From assembly GCA_958415525.1 (NCBI GenBank), contig CATYZE010000003.1:76834-140833 (forward strand): a stretch of 64,000 nt of DNA. The letters are read 5' to 3'. This stretch comes from an uncultured Collinsella sp. GTDB lineage: Bacteria; Actinomycetota; Coriobacteriia; Coriobacteriales; Coriobacteriaceae. Both the position numbers and the translations under genes were made by a program. Of this stretch, positions 50,548 through 59,139 are shown in pieces (position 1 is the stretch's first letter; each line of letters begins with the position of its first letter). Under the pieces are notes generated by a model, which saw only the letters and a program-made list of their open reading frames with translations, searched no databases and had not been told where the DNA came from.

Positions 50548-50592
50548 GAAGCCGCCCCTGGACTGGAATTGAACTGCCCGGGGGCGGCTTTC
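50548..50592. terminator. terminator of the acyltransferase gene (minus) or both strands
   Basis: GAAGCCGCCCC and GGGGCGGCTTTC pair around 22 nt, with A/T-rich ends. A GTCCC-type repeat word (GTGTCCCCAGGTGCCGG) follows at about 50607. Confidence 0.65.
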
Positions 50593-50650
50593 GCTTGTCG
50601 CAGGAGTGTCCCCAGGTGCCGGCATAAAAGGAACGTCCCTAGCTGCCGGA

Positions 50651-52861
50651 TTACTTGTCGGTGCCCAGCTTGTGCGGCTTGAGAGCGAGCGCATTGACGA
50701 GCGCGTCGGTGGCGGACTTCACCGCTGCCGGCTGCGGGTCGTTGACGTGATCCTCGGGGTGCACGGGCAGGTCCTTCTTAACGGCATCGTGAATCAAGTT
50801 GAGGTATTCGGTCACACCGGTGGTCGACAGGTGCGTGCCGTCGCCATCGAACAGGTCATTTCGGTTGGCGCTGTATCCGTACCAGTCGATAACGCGCACG
50901 TTCTTGTAGCGCGTGGCGGCGTTGGCAATGGCTTGGTTAGTCGAGCCAACCCACGGCTGCGGGCTGCGCGTGTTTACAAACACGACAATGCGCTTGTCTC
51001 CCGCATCGGCCATGATGGCATCGATCTGGTCATCGGTCACCAAGCCGTTGGTGCCCAGGGCAAAGACCACGATTTTGCCGGCAAGGTTCTGTTGGATATA
51101 ACCCTCAAATGTCGCGCGGCCCGCATCGAACTGGCGGCCCTTTTCGGCATCGATATGGCTGTGCGGGAACACGCCATCAAAGGCGTCCACGGCACGTAGC
51201 GACACGGAATCGCCGATCATGAGCAGGTCGTAGGAGCCATCGGGGAAGCCATCGTTGTCCTTGTCAGTGTCGTCGGCTGCCTGTTGATCCGTGGGCGCGG
51301 CGTTTTTAGCTTCCTTGTTGAGGACTTCGGCGCCTTCGCCGCTGAGCGCGGAGGTTTCCGGCACAAAGACCAGACCGCCCAGCGCGATGACAAGCACGAT
51401 GCCGCAAGTGGCACACGCAGGAATATGCGAGCGCACCCAGTTGGCGGGCGTGGTGGTGCCATCGCGGAACTCGGACACGGTACGGCCGAAGGCGCCCTTC
51501 CTAAACGGCGTCTCGATAAAGCGGTAGGAGCATTCGGCCACGGCTACCACCAGCAGTACCTGCAAAATATACTGCCACCAGGGCGTATCGTTAATGTTGG
51601 CAACCGGGTTCATGAGCAGCAACAGCGGATAGTGCCACAGGTAGATGCTGTAGGAGCGCTTGCCAACCCATACGAGCGGCTCGGCGGATAGCGCGCGGGC
51701 CACCATTCCCTGGGGCTGCACGCAGGCCGCGATGACCATGAGCGTGAGGATGGAGCACAGCAGCGTGCCGCCGCGATACTGGAACGCGGTGTAGCCGTTG
51801 GTGAGTGCGACCATGGCGGCGAGGCCAACCAGACCCACGACGCCCAGCACATCGATGGATGCGGGCGAGGACCAAAAGCGCACGAGCGCGCTCGGCTGGG
51901 CCGGGGCGGCTTCGGCTGCGTTGTCGGCCTTCGCGTCCTGCTTGTCCTCGGCATTCTTGCCGTGCTTGGCGACGAGGCGGTCGAGCCCCAGGCGACGCGC
52001 GAGGCGCACGGGCGCTAGGTCGCGATCGGGGATAAAGGCCATCCAGGCACCCAACAGCAGCGAGAACACGCGGGTGTCGGTGCCGTAGTACACGCGGCTG
52101 GGGTCGGCAGCAGGGTTGTAGAGCACCATCATGGCGATGGCGGAAACCGCAGCCAGGCCCAGAACCACGCGACGCGTGCTGGGCTTGCTCATATGCATGG
52201 ATACCATGGCAAGGAGCAGCGGCGGCCAAATCAGGTAGAACTGCTCCTCGATGGCGAGCGACCAAAAGTGCGTGAGCGGCGAGGGGTCGCCCAAGGCGTT
52301 GAAGTACGAGACGTCCTGCGCAATCTGCCACCAGTTGTTGAAGAACAGCAGCGACGGCAGGATGTCGGGACGCATCTTGGTGAGCATCACGTGGTTAAAG
52401 ATCGTGCACAGCGCGCAGGTCACCACCACGACGGTCACTACGGCGGGGAACAGGCGGCGGATGCGGCGAATCCAGAAGCTCTTGAGGTCGATGCGTCCGG
52501 TCTTGGCGACTTCGTTGAGCAGCAGGCGCGTGATCAGATAGCCCGAAAGCACAAAGAAGATCGTGACGCCGAGCAAGCCGCCTTGCGCCCATGTGAGGTT
52601 GAGGTGGTAGAGCACCACCGCGACAACGGCGAGCGTGCGCAGGCCGTCGAGGGCGGGAATGTAGCGGGATTTGGGACGAGCGGGCGTCTGGTCTGCGGTG
52701 GCGGCGCTGGCATGGTTCGCTTTGTTGGCGGGCGAACGATGGGGGCTCGGGGCGCGTCGCGACTCGCCGGTGCGGCGCTCGGCGCGCGGGCGTTCGTGCG
52801 GCGCCGGCTCGTTGCCCGTACGGCGCGGGTCGCGCGAGCTCGATTGCGGGAATTGTTCCAT
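50651..52861 (-). CDS. acyltransferase-3/SGNH protein, OatA-like surface O-acetyltransferase
   Basis: A 736-residue membrane enzyme. A disordered Pro/Arg-rich head (1-65) is followed by an acyltransferase-3 domain with about ten helices at 66-480 (YIPALDGLRTLAVVAVVLYH; FFVLSGYLITRLLL; FWSLAIEEQFYLIWP; SYSIYLWHYPLLLL). An extracellular SGNH domain covers about 540-705: GDSVS nucleophile, GTNG block and DGTHLS with the catalytic Asp/His. The two-part design moves acetyl groups across the membrane onto peptidoglycan or another wall glycan, often conferring lysozyme resistance. Which glycan is modified is not certain. Transcribed alone. Confidence 0.92.
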   Translation of the reverse strand: MEQFPQSSSRDPRRTGNEPAPHERPRAERRTGESRRAPSPHRSPANKANHASAATADQTPARPKSRYIPALDGLRTLAVVAVVLYHLNLTWAQGGLLGVTIFFVLSGYLITRLLLNEVAKTGRIDLKSFWIRRIRRLFPAVVTVVVVTCALCTIFNHVMLTKMRPDILPSLLFFNNWWQIAQDVSYFNALGDPSPLTHFWSLAIEEQFYLIWPPLLLAMVSMHMSKPSTRRVVLGLAAVSAIAMMVLYNPAADPSRVYYGTDTRVFSLLLGAWMAFIPDRDLAPVRLARRLGLDRLVAKHGKNAEDKQDAKADNAAEAAPAQPSALVRFWSSPASIDVLGVVGLVGLAAMVALTNGYTAFQYRGGTLLCSILTLMVIAACVQPQGMVARALSAEPLVWVGKRSYSIYLWHYPLLLLMNPVANINDTPWWQYILQVLLVVAVAECSYRFIETPFRKGAFGRTVSEFRDGTTTPANWVRSHIPACATCGIVLVIALGGLVFVPETSALSGEGAEVLNKEAKNAAPTDQQAADDTDKDNDGFPDGSYDLLMIGDSVSLRAVDAFDGVFPHSHIDAEKGRQFDAGRATFEGYIQQNLAGKIVVFALGTNGLVTDDQIDAIMADAGDKRIVVFVNTRSPQPWVGSTNQAIANAATRYKNVRVIDWYGYSANRNDLFDGDGTHLSTTGVTEYLNLIHDAVKKDLPVHPEDHVNDPQPAAVKSATDALVNALALKPHKLGTDK

Positions 52862-52954
52862 AAAACATCATCCAATGACGAGAATAATCAGCACATATTT
52901 ATTGTAGCTGCCCGCTCCTGTGAATGCTTGCTGCTGGCGCAACCTCAAGCACGC

Positions 52955-52984
52955 GTTCACATCAAAGTGAACTAAAGTTATAGA
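52955..52984 (+). promoter_or_regulatory. promoter with dyad operator before the ribokinase gene
   Basis: TTCACA, 17-nt spacer, TATAGA. GTTCAC-ATCAAA-GTGAAC is a perfect dyad covering the -35 box, well placed for a repressor. Confidence 0.6.
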
Positions 52985-53047
52985 GGTGCGAAAGCATACG
53001 ATTGACGGCCGACGGTGGGCAAAAAGCCCGCGGATGAGGAGGTTTCC

Positions 53048-54010
53048 ATGGCAGATCGCGGCATCGTTGCGGTGTTCGGCAGCATGAACATGGACCTTTC
53101 GGTGGCGTGCGAGCGCATGCCGCGTGCGGGCGAGACCGTCGGCGGAAGCGGTTTTATCACCAACGCCGGCGGCAAGGGTGCAAACCAGGCTGTCGCTGCC
53201 GCGCGCATGGGTGCGCGCACGTGCATGATCGGCGCCGTCGGGCGCGATACATTTGGTGACGCACTGGTGGCGGGGCTCCAAGATGCCGGCGTGGGCGTTG
53301 AGTTTGTGGCGCGTCGCGACGACGTGGAGACGGGCACCGCGACTATCATTCGCTGCGAGAACGACAACCGCATCGTGTTATCGCCGGGCGCCAACCATGC
53401 GCTTTCGGGCGAGGACGTTGCCTGCGCGCTGCGCTATCTGGTGGCCGATGAGCTCGACGCCAATATCTGCGACCTCGCCCCGGCGGCCGGCGGCGTCTTT
53501 ATCGCCCAGGGCGAATGCGACCTGATGGCCACGGCCGCGGCGCTCTCTTGCGCCCACAGGCTGGGGTTCTATACGGTCTTTAACCCGGCGCCGGCGTGCG
53601 ACCTGCCGGCGGGAGCGTGGCCTGCGGTCGACTTGGTTTGTCCCAACGAGACCGAGTGCCAGGCGCTGACGGGCATCTTGCCCACGGATGACGCGAGCTG
53701 CGTGGCCGCGCTTGGGGCTTTGCTCGCCAAGGGCGCCGGTGCCGCGGTCATCACACTGGACGGCGCTGGGTCGGTTACGCTCGGCGATGACGGCGAGCCG
53801 CTGCGTATGCCGGCGCTTTCGAGCGCGGTAGTCGACACGACGGCCGCGGGCGATACGTTTATCGGCGCGCTTGCAGCGGCCCGCCTGGAGGGCTTGCCGC
53901 TCTTTGAGTGCATGGCCGCAGGTGCCCGTGCCTCGGCGGTGACGGTGTCGCGTTTGGGCGCGCAGCAGTCGATTCCCACGCGCGCCGAAGTTGAACATTG
54001 GTTTGGTTAA
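53048..54010 (+). CDS. rbsK: ribokinase, PfkB family
   Basis: A 320-residue kinase that phosphorylates ribose (or a related pentose) at O5. It carries GSMNMDLSV at the N terminus, GGKGANQAVAAARMG near 40 (PfkB signature 1) and DTTAAGDTFIGALAAA near 265 (signature 2, with the catalytic Asp in the GD pair). GAGGAGG lies 6 nt before the ATG at 53048. The nucleoside hydrolase gene starts 30 nt downstream; together they would release ribose from nucleosides and trap it as ribose 5-phosphate. Confidence 0.92.
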   Translation: MADRGIVAVFGSMNMDLSVACERMPRAGETVGGSGFITNAGGKGANQAVAAARMGARTCMIGAVGRDTFGDALVAGLQDAGVGVEFVARRDDVETGTATIIRCENDNRIVLSPGANHALSGEDVACALRYLVADELDANICDLAPAAGGVFIAQGECDLMATAAALSCAHRLGFYTVFNPAPACDLPAGAWPAVDLVCPNETECQALTGILPTDDASCVAALGALLAKGAGAAVITLDGAGSVTLGDDGEPLRMPALSSAVVDTTAAGDTFIGALAAARLEGLPLFECMAAGARASAVTVSRLGAQQSIPTRAEVEHWFG

Positions 54011-54040
54011 ACGATTGAGACGGAGAAGCGGAGTAGAACA

Positions 54041-55015
54041 ATGGCAACCAAGAAGCTGATCCTTGATCTGGATATGGGCGTGGACGATGCGATGGCGCTC
54101 GCCTATGCCATCGCGAGCCCCGAAGTGGAGCTCGTCGGTATTACCACGTGCTTTGGCAACGTGCGCGTCGAGCAGTCGGCGCATAACTGCCTGGCGATGC
54201 TCGACCTGCTGGGTCGCCCCGAGGTGCCGGTGTACCTGGGCGCCGACCGACCCATCAAGGCGACCGAGCCCTATACGCCGCCGGCGTCCACCACGCTCAT
54301 CCACGGCAAAAACGGCATCGGCGGCGCAAGCGTGCCCGCCTCGCCGTACGAGCCGGTGGGCGCGACGACGGCCGAAGGCAATGCAGCGGTCGATTACCTG
54401 ATCGATGCCGCGCGCACTTACGGTCCCGACCTGGTCTATGTGGCGACCGGCCCGCTCTCCAACTTGGCACTGGCCCTGGAGCGCGATGCGGCGGCGATGA
54501 TGGCTATCGGCCGCGTGGTCGTGATGGGCGGCGCCCTGACCGTGCCCGGCAACGTGAGCGCGGGTGCCGAGGCCAATATGGCAAGCGATCCCGAGGCGGC
54601 TGACGCCGTGCTGCGCTCGGGCCGCAAGCTCACCATGGTTGGTCTGGACGTGACGCATCGCGTGGTGCTGACGCGCCGCGACATTGCCGGTTGGACGGGC
54701 TCGGGCACCATGGCCGGTTGCGCGTTTGCGAGTATGGTCGAGCACTACATTGGCTCGTACGAGATGAACGCCCCTTACCTGGGCGGCTGCGCGCTGCACG
54801 ATCCGCTTGCCGTTGCCGTGGCGATTGATCCCACGCTCGTGGGCGCGCTCGGTTGCAACTTGCGCGTCGACCTGCTCGGCGAGTATCGCGGCCGCACTAT
54901 CTGCGACGAGCGCCGCGTGGCCGACCCGGACAAGAGCGCCCTTGTGGCGCTAACCGTGGACGCCCCGCGCTTCCTCGCGGAGTTCAAGGCACGCATGGCT
55001 CACGTCTTGGGCTAA
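54041..55015 (+). CDS. ribonucleoside hydrolase (IU-nucleoside hydrolase family)
   Basis: A 324-residue enzyme that hydrolyses the N-glycosidic bond of nucleosides to free base and ribose. DLDMGVDDAMALAYAI near residue 9 is a variant of the Ca2+-binding DTDPGIDDA signature, with the essential Asp residues kept. VMGGALTVPGNVSAGAEANM near 165 and LHDPLAVAVAID near 250 complete the active site. It follows the ribokinase gene and probably shares its promoter. No nucleoside transporter is present in the window. Confidence 0.93.
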   Translation: MATKKLILDLDMGVDDAMALAYAIASPEVELVGITTCFGNVRVEQSAHNCLAMLDLLGRPEVPVYLGADRPIKATEPYTPPASTTLIHGKNGIGGASVPASPYEPVGATTAEGNAAVDYLIDAARTYGPDLVYVATGPLSNLALALERDAAAMMAIGRVVVMGGALTVPGNVSAGAEANMASDPEAADAVLRSGRKLTMVGLDVTHRVVLTRRDIAGWTGSGTMAGCAFASMVEHYIGSYEMNAPYLGGCALHDPLAVAVAIDPTLVGALGCNLRVDLLGEYRGRTICDERRVADPDKSALVALTVDAPRFLAEFKARMAHVLG

Positions 55016-55027
55016 CCGATCCATGCG

Positions 55028-55067
55028 CCCCGTCCCCAAAGCAGTCTTTTTGGGACGGGGCTTTTTT
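55028..55067 (+). terminator. terminator built from a GGGACGGGG repeat
   Basis: CCCCGTCCC (55028) pairs with GGGACGGGG (55052), followed by CTTTTTT. Confidence 0.8.
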
Positions 55068-55080
55068 AACTACTTTGTAG

Positions 55081-55160
55081 CGATGATTTTTCTGGGACGG
55101 GGCTTAAAAAATCATTGTGTACCTAATGATTTTTTAATCCCCGTCCCAGAAAAATCATCG
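55081..55160. repeat. 80-bp near-perfect hairpin, GGGACGGGG family
   Basis: Arms of 36 bp match at 35 positions around the 8-nt loop GTGTACCT; the core is TGATTTTTCTGGGACGGGG. A further half-element (GCGTCCCAAATT) follows near 55184. The rest of the 350-bp gap before the ROK gene shows no gene. Confidence 0.9.
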
Positions 55161-55365
55161 GGTGGCAAAACAGTCAAAAAGCTGCGTCCCAAATTGGCGA
55201 CTATGTTGGTTTGCCTATATAGCTAGCTGCCGTAAACAGATTGAACACCGTTTATAGAATTAACGTGACCGTTAGCCTAAAACCCATTGTTCGCTCGAAG
55301 CCCTCGTGGTTGCATGGGTAAGAAAGCCTAGATAATTGGCACATGTACGTTTAAGTGGGGGCAGC

Positions 55366-56280
55366 ATGAAAGAGCTCTTTGGCATCGACGTGGGCGGTAC
55401 GGCGGTTAAGTGGGCTGTGCTGGGCGAGGACTATTCCATCCGAGAGCGCGGTAGCCTACCGACCCATTTTGGAGCCGCCGAAGAAGTGGTCGAGGCCCTG
55501 GCCGGCCTTGTCGAGCCGTATCGCGAGCGTGTCTCCGCCGTGGGCGTGAGCGCGCCCGGTGGCATCTACGAGGGGGACGAGGACGGCACCATTCACCGTG
55601 GCGGTGCGCTGACGTACATGGACGGTTGCCCGTTGGGAAGGCTCTTGCGCGAGCGTCTTGGCATGCCGGTGTCTGTCAATAACGACGGCAAATGCTGTGC
55701 GCTTGGCGAATATGCGGCGGGCGCGCTACGTGAGCATCGTATTGGCGTGGTACTTGCCATTGGCACCGGGATTGGCGGCGGCATCGTTATCGACGGTCAT
55801 GTCCTTCGCGGCTCGCATGGTTTTGCCGGCGAATTCAGCTTTTTGCGCAACGACACGACGCGTGCGGCAGCGATGGGCAACGTGTTTGCCGGCACAGGCG
55901 GCTGGCGCGCGCTGCGCGATGCTGCTGTGGCGGAGAAAGGACTGCCGGCAGATACTGCCGTGGACGGGCGCCGCGTCTTCGAGTGGATCGAGGCCGGCGA
56001 CGAGGCGGCCCAGCGCGCTCTCGACCGCTATGCGCGTACGTTTGATGCCCAGCTCGTAAACCTGCAGGCCGTGCTCGACCCCGAGGTCTTTGTGATTGCG
56101 GGTGGCATTTCGTGCCATCCCGAACTCATTGATGCACTTCGCGACCAGATGCCCGCTGCGCTCGCTGGCTACGAGGGCGGTTTTGCCGGCATCCCCGAGC
56201 CGCAGATTAAGGTGGCCGAACTCGGCAACGACGCCAACCTATACGGAGCCGTGCAAGAAGCCATGCGCCTCTGTAAGTAG
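55366..56280 (+). CDS. ROK-family sugar kinase without the zinc motif
   Basis: A 304-residue kinase with MKELFGIDVGGTAVKWAVL (phosphate loop), VSAPGGI, VNNDGKCCALGEY (catalytic Asp in NND) and LAIGTGIGGGIVIDG. The Cys-rich zinc loop (CxCGxxGC) that defines most ROK proteins is missing; the place reads GSHGFAGEFSFLRND. No DNA-binding domain is present, so it is an enzyme and not a NagC/XylR regulator. Probable substrate is a hexose or N-acyl-hexosamine. I start at ATG 55366 after GTGGGGGCAGC; an earlier ATG gives an unlike N terminus. It precedes the LacI gene. Confidence 0.88.
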   Translation: MKELFGIDVGGTAVKWAVLGEDYSIRERGSLPTHFGAAEEVVEALAGLVEPYRERVSAVGVSAPGGIYEGDEDGTIHRGGALTYMDGCPLGRLLRERLGMPVSVNNDGKCCALGEYAAGALREHRIGVVLAIGTGIGGGIVIDGHVLRGSHGFAGEFSFLRNDTTRAAAMGNVFAGTGGWRALRDAAVAEKGLPADTAVDGRRVFEWIEAGDEAAQRALDRYARTFDAQLVNLQAVLDPEVFVIAGGISCHPELIDALRDQMPAALAGYEGGFAGIPEPQIKVAELGNDANLYGAVQEAMRLCK

Positions 56281-56312
56281 TCAAAAAAGCCCCGTCCCAA
56301 ATTAGCTACCGG
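56280..56312 (-). repeat. GGGACGGGG family half-element
   Basis: Reads GTCAAAAAAGCCCCGTCCC then AAATTAGCTACC directly after the ROK stop codon. It is an exact inverted copy of 62504-62536. Confidence 0.85.
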
Positions 56313-56351
56313 TAAAAAGTGGCCGTTGGGGGAATAGTCGAGCCGCAACGC

Positions 56352-56397
56352 TTGACAACAGGGTAAACTAGCTAATAAACATTTACTATTCTGTTTA
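56352..56397 (+). promoter_or_regulatory. lacI-family gene promoter and TAAACA-N10-TGTTTA operator
   Basis: Perfect -35 TTGACA with TAATAA after 15 nt (slightly short). The -10 box runs into a dyad TAAACA...TGTTTA (56376-56397). Related TAAACAG / CTGTTTA words recur before the isomerase operon, so this is probably the binding site of the LacI protein encoded downstream. Confidence 0.6.
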
Positions 56398-56464
56398 GAT
56401 TGAATTTGCGGTCGTTTAGTTGCCGAGCCAATGTACTCTGCCGCGACCGTGTTTAGGGGGAACG

Positions 56465-57475
56465 ATGGCCAAAGCAAGTGTCCGCGAGATCAGCCGCATC
56501 ACCGGCTTTTCGCCCGCGACCGTGTCCAACGCGCTCAACCGCAAGCGCAGCGTGAGCGAAGAGACCGCTAAGATCATCCTTGAGTGCGCGCAGTCACTCG
56601 GCTACCAGCAGTCGACGCAACTCGAGAGTATCCAGTTCGTGCTTGCGCGCAAGACGGGCGCCATCCTGGACGAGAGCACCTTCCACCCTGCGGTTATCGA
56701 GGGCGTGGAGCGCCAGGCGCGCCGCCATGGCATGAGCACGAGCTTTGTCACGCTCGACTTTAGCGACCTGGACGCCGTGCGCCCGCAGGTCGAGGGGCTG
56801 ATCGCCGATCCGTCGGCCGCTATCGTGCTGATGGGTACCGAGCTGGGCGAGGAGGACTACGCCCCGTTCGCGAATGCTGCCGCCCACCTGATTGTGCTCG
56901 ACGGCTGGAGCGACCGCCAGTACTTCGATGCCGTGGTCATCGCAAATACCGACTCGGTGCTGCGCGCGGTGGACCATCTTATCGAGAGGGGTCACGAGCA
57001 GATCGGCTATCTTGCCGGCGACCTGCGTATCCGCAACTTTAAGGATCGCGAGCGTGGCTACCGTCAGGCGCTTGAGGACGCGGGCCTTGAGCCCAATCCG
57101 GCATGGCACATCACGCTGGGCACCACGCTCGAGGGCGCCTATCACGACATGGGCGCCTGGCTCGATACCGTCTCGCGCGACGACCTGCCGACGGCCTTTT
57201 TTGCTGAGAATGACGTGCTCGCCGTGGGCGCCATGCGCGCGCTCAACGAGCATGGCGTACGCGTTCCCGACGACGTGTCGATGATCGGCTTCGACGACCT
57301 GTCCGTGGGCGCCTTCTCCAATCCGCCGCTCACCACGGTGCATGTTCCCAAGCACGAGGTGGGCGAGATCGCGGTGCGCCGCCTGGTGGGCAACATCCGC
57401 AACCCCAAGAGCTACACCTGCAAGACGGCCGTCTCGACCTACTTTGTCGAGCGCCAGAGCGTGCGCGAGCTCTAG
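56465..57475 (+). CDS. LacI-family transcriptional regulator
   Basis: A 336-residue repressor. Residues 1-55 are the LacI HTH and hinge (REISRITGFSPATVSNALNR). The rest is a periplasmic-binding-protein-like effector domain (DHLIERGHEQIGYLAGDLRI; PTAFFAENDVLAVGAMRALN; MIGFDDLSVGAFSNPPLTTV). AGGGGGAA lies before the ATG at 56465. It stands upstream of, and in the same direction as, the isomerase-transketolase-kinase operon, with similar dyads in both control regions, so that operon is its likely target along with itself. Effector unknown. Confidence 0.94.
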   Translation: MAKASVREISRITGFSPATVSNALNRKRSVSEETAKIILECAQSLGYQQSTQLESIQFVLARKTGAILDESTFHPAVIEGVERQARRHGMSTSFVTLDFSDLDAVRPQVEGLIADPSAAIVLMGTELGEEDYAPFANAAAHLIVLDGWSDRQYFDAVVIANTDSVLRAVDHLIERGHEQIGYLAGDLRIRNFKDRERGYRQALEDAGLEPNPAWHITLGTTLEGAYHDMGAWLDTVSRDDLPTAFFAENDVLAVGAMRALNEHGVRVPDDVSMIGFDDLSVGAFSNPPLTTVHVPKHEVGEIAVRRLVGNIRNPKSYTCKTAVSTYFVERQSVREL

Positions 57476-57542
57476 GCGAAAGCGCCGCCTACTCGTGATA
57501 AATGCGCCCGCGCCGCGGGCAGACACACAGAGCGTCACAGAT

Positions 57543-57570
57543 AGAGGGTCCTTCGGGGCCCTCTTTTTTT
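57543..57570 (+). terminator. terminator of the lacI-family gene
   Basis: AGAGGGTCC-TTCG-GGGCCCTCT, a 9-bp stem with a UUCG tetraloop, followed by seven T. Confidence 0.95.
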
Positions 57571-57670
57571 GTTCCCCTTGTATGTTCAGATTGTTTACAT
57601 ACCGTTTAGGCTGATTTCTCTACCGTTTACGGGTATTTCGCGTTAAACTTCTAAACAGAAGAGTAAAACA

Positions 57671-57713
57671 TTTAGTAAACAGAACAAAACGAAACATGCG
57701 TCTGTTTACTGAA
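57671..57713. promoter_or_regulatory. operator pair before the isomerase operon
   Basis: TTTAGTAAACAGA (57671-57683) and TCTGTTTACTGAA (57701-57713) are inverted copies with one mismatch, centres 30 bp apart (about three helical turns). More GTTTA words occur at 57592, 57604 and 57625. Fits binding by the adjacent LacI-type repressor. Confidence 0.6.
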
Positions 57714-57736
57714 CATGTGACTAGGGGAGGACGTAC

Positions 57737-59137
57737 ATGGATAAGATCAAGCTCGGTTTTGTGCCTACGCGCCGCAGTATCTTTAGCGCGCCGGACGCGA
57801 TCAAGTATCGCGGCCTGACGGCTGACCGTCTGCGCGAGATCGGTGTCGACATCGTCGATATCGACGACATCAACGACGAGGGCCTGCTGTTCGACGACAG
57901 CCATATCGAGCCCATCGTCAAGAAGTTCCGCGCCGAGGGCGTCGACGGCATCATGCTCTGTCACGCCAACTTTGGCACCGAGTACGTCTGCGCCCGCCTT
58001 GCCCGCGAGCTCGGCCTGCCCGTGCTGCTGTGGGGCCCGCGCGACGAGCGCCCCGAGCCCGACGGCACCCGCCTGCGCGACAGCCAGTGTGGCCTGTTCG
58101 CCACCGGCAAGGTTCTGCGCCGCTTCCAGGTCCCCTTCACCTACATGACCAACTGCCGCCTGACCGATCCCGAGTTCGAGCGTGGCGTTTGGGACTTCCT
58201 GGCCGTGTGCAACGTCGTTAAGACCTTCAAGCACACCCGCATCCTGCAGATGGCCACCCGTCCGTTCGACTTCTGGTCGACCATGTGCAACGAGGGCGAG
58301 CTGCTCGAGAAGTTCAACATACAGCTTTCGCCCATCCCCATGACCGAGCTAGTTCAGGCTGTGCGTGACGCTCAGGCCGACGAGCAGGCCATGTCCGCCA
58401 TGCTCGCCCACATCGCCGACAGCTTTGAGATCTGCATCCCCGAGGACAAGGTCCCCGCGGTCGCAGGACTCGCCATCGCCATGAAGCGCCTGGTCGAGAA
58501 GTACGGCTGCAACGCTGGCGCCATCCAGTGCTGGAATGCCCTGCAGGACGAGCTAGGCATTATGCCCTGCGCCGCCAACGCCATTCTCAACGAGATGGGT
58601 ATCCCCATCGTGTGCGAGACCGACATCCACGGCGCTATCACCGCGCTGATGGTCGAGGCCGCCGATCTGGGTCGTCACCGTGGCATGTTCGCCGACTGGA
58701 CGGTTCGTCATCCCGACAACGAGAACGGCGAGCTGCTGCAGCACTGCGGCCCTTGGCCCTGCAGCTGCGCGGCCGTCAAGCCCAAGCTCACCTACCCGCT
58801 GGCCTTCGATCACCCCGGCGCGCTGACGGCCGAGGCCAAGCACGGCGACCTCACCCTTGCCCGCTTTGACGGCGACAACGGCGAGTATTCGCTGCTGCTG
58901 GGCAACGCCCGCGGGATCGACGGCCCGGCCGGTATGGGCACCTACCTGTGGGTCGAGGTCGAGAACCTCAAGCGCCTCGAGGCCAAGATCGTCGAGGGCC
59001 CCTACATCCACCACTGCGTGGCCATCCACAGCAACGTGGTGCCGGTGCTCTACGAGGCATGTAAATACATTGGCATCCAGCCCGACCTATATGATCCCAT
59101 CGAAGAAGACGTCAAAGCCTACCTGCGAGGAGAGTAG
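57737..59137 (+). CDS. L-fucose/L-arabinose isomerase-family protein
   Basis: A 466-residue cytosolic protein of the fucose/arabinose isomerase superfamily, which converts aldoses to ketoses with a Mn2+ site. Landmarks: LGFVPTRRSIFS at the N terminus; GIMLCHANFGTEYVCARLAR near 75; LLWGPRDERPEPDG; and MGIPIVCETDIHGAITALMV near 295, where Glu and Asp fit the metal ligands. The last ligand may be among HHCVAIHSN near 430. It is shorter than E. coli FucI (about 590). First gene of an operon with a split transketolase and an FGGY kinase, so its product is presumably a ketose that is phosphorylated and then split. The substrate is unidentified. Confidence 0.85.
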   Translation: MDKIKLGFVPTRRSIFSAPDAIKYRGLTADRLREIGVDIVDIDDINDEGLLFDDSHIEPIVKKFRAEGVDGIMLCHANFGTEYVCARLARELGLPVLLWGPRDERPEPDGTRLRDSQCGLFATGKVLRRFQVPFTYMTNCRLTDPEFERGVWDFLAVCNVVKTFKHTRILQMATRPFDFWSTMCNEGELLEKFNIQLSPIPMTELVQAVRDAQADEQAMSAMLAHIADSFEICIPEDKVPAVAGLAIAMKRLVEKYGCNAGAIQCWNALQDELGIMPCAANAILNEMGIPIVCETDIHGAITALMVEAADLGRHRGMFADWTVRHPDNENGELLQHCGPWPCSCAAVKPKLTYPLAFDHPGALTAEAKHGDLTLARFDGDNGEYSLLLGNARGIDGPAGMGTYLWVEVENLKRLEAKIVEGPYIHHCVAIHSNVVPVLYEACKYIGIQPDLYDPIEEDVKAYLRGE

Positions 59138-59139
59138 AA

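Noticed and set aside
53048..55015. part of the isomerase-transketolase pathway
   Set aside because: Ribokinase and nucleoside hydrolase form a self-sufficient nucleoside-ribose pair with their own promoter and terminator, 2.7 kb from the isomerase operon.
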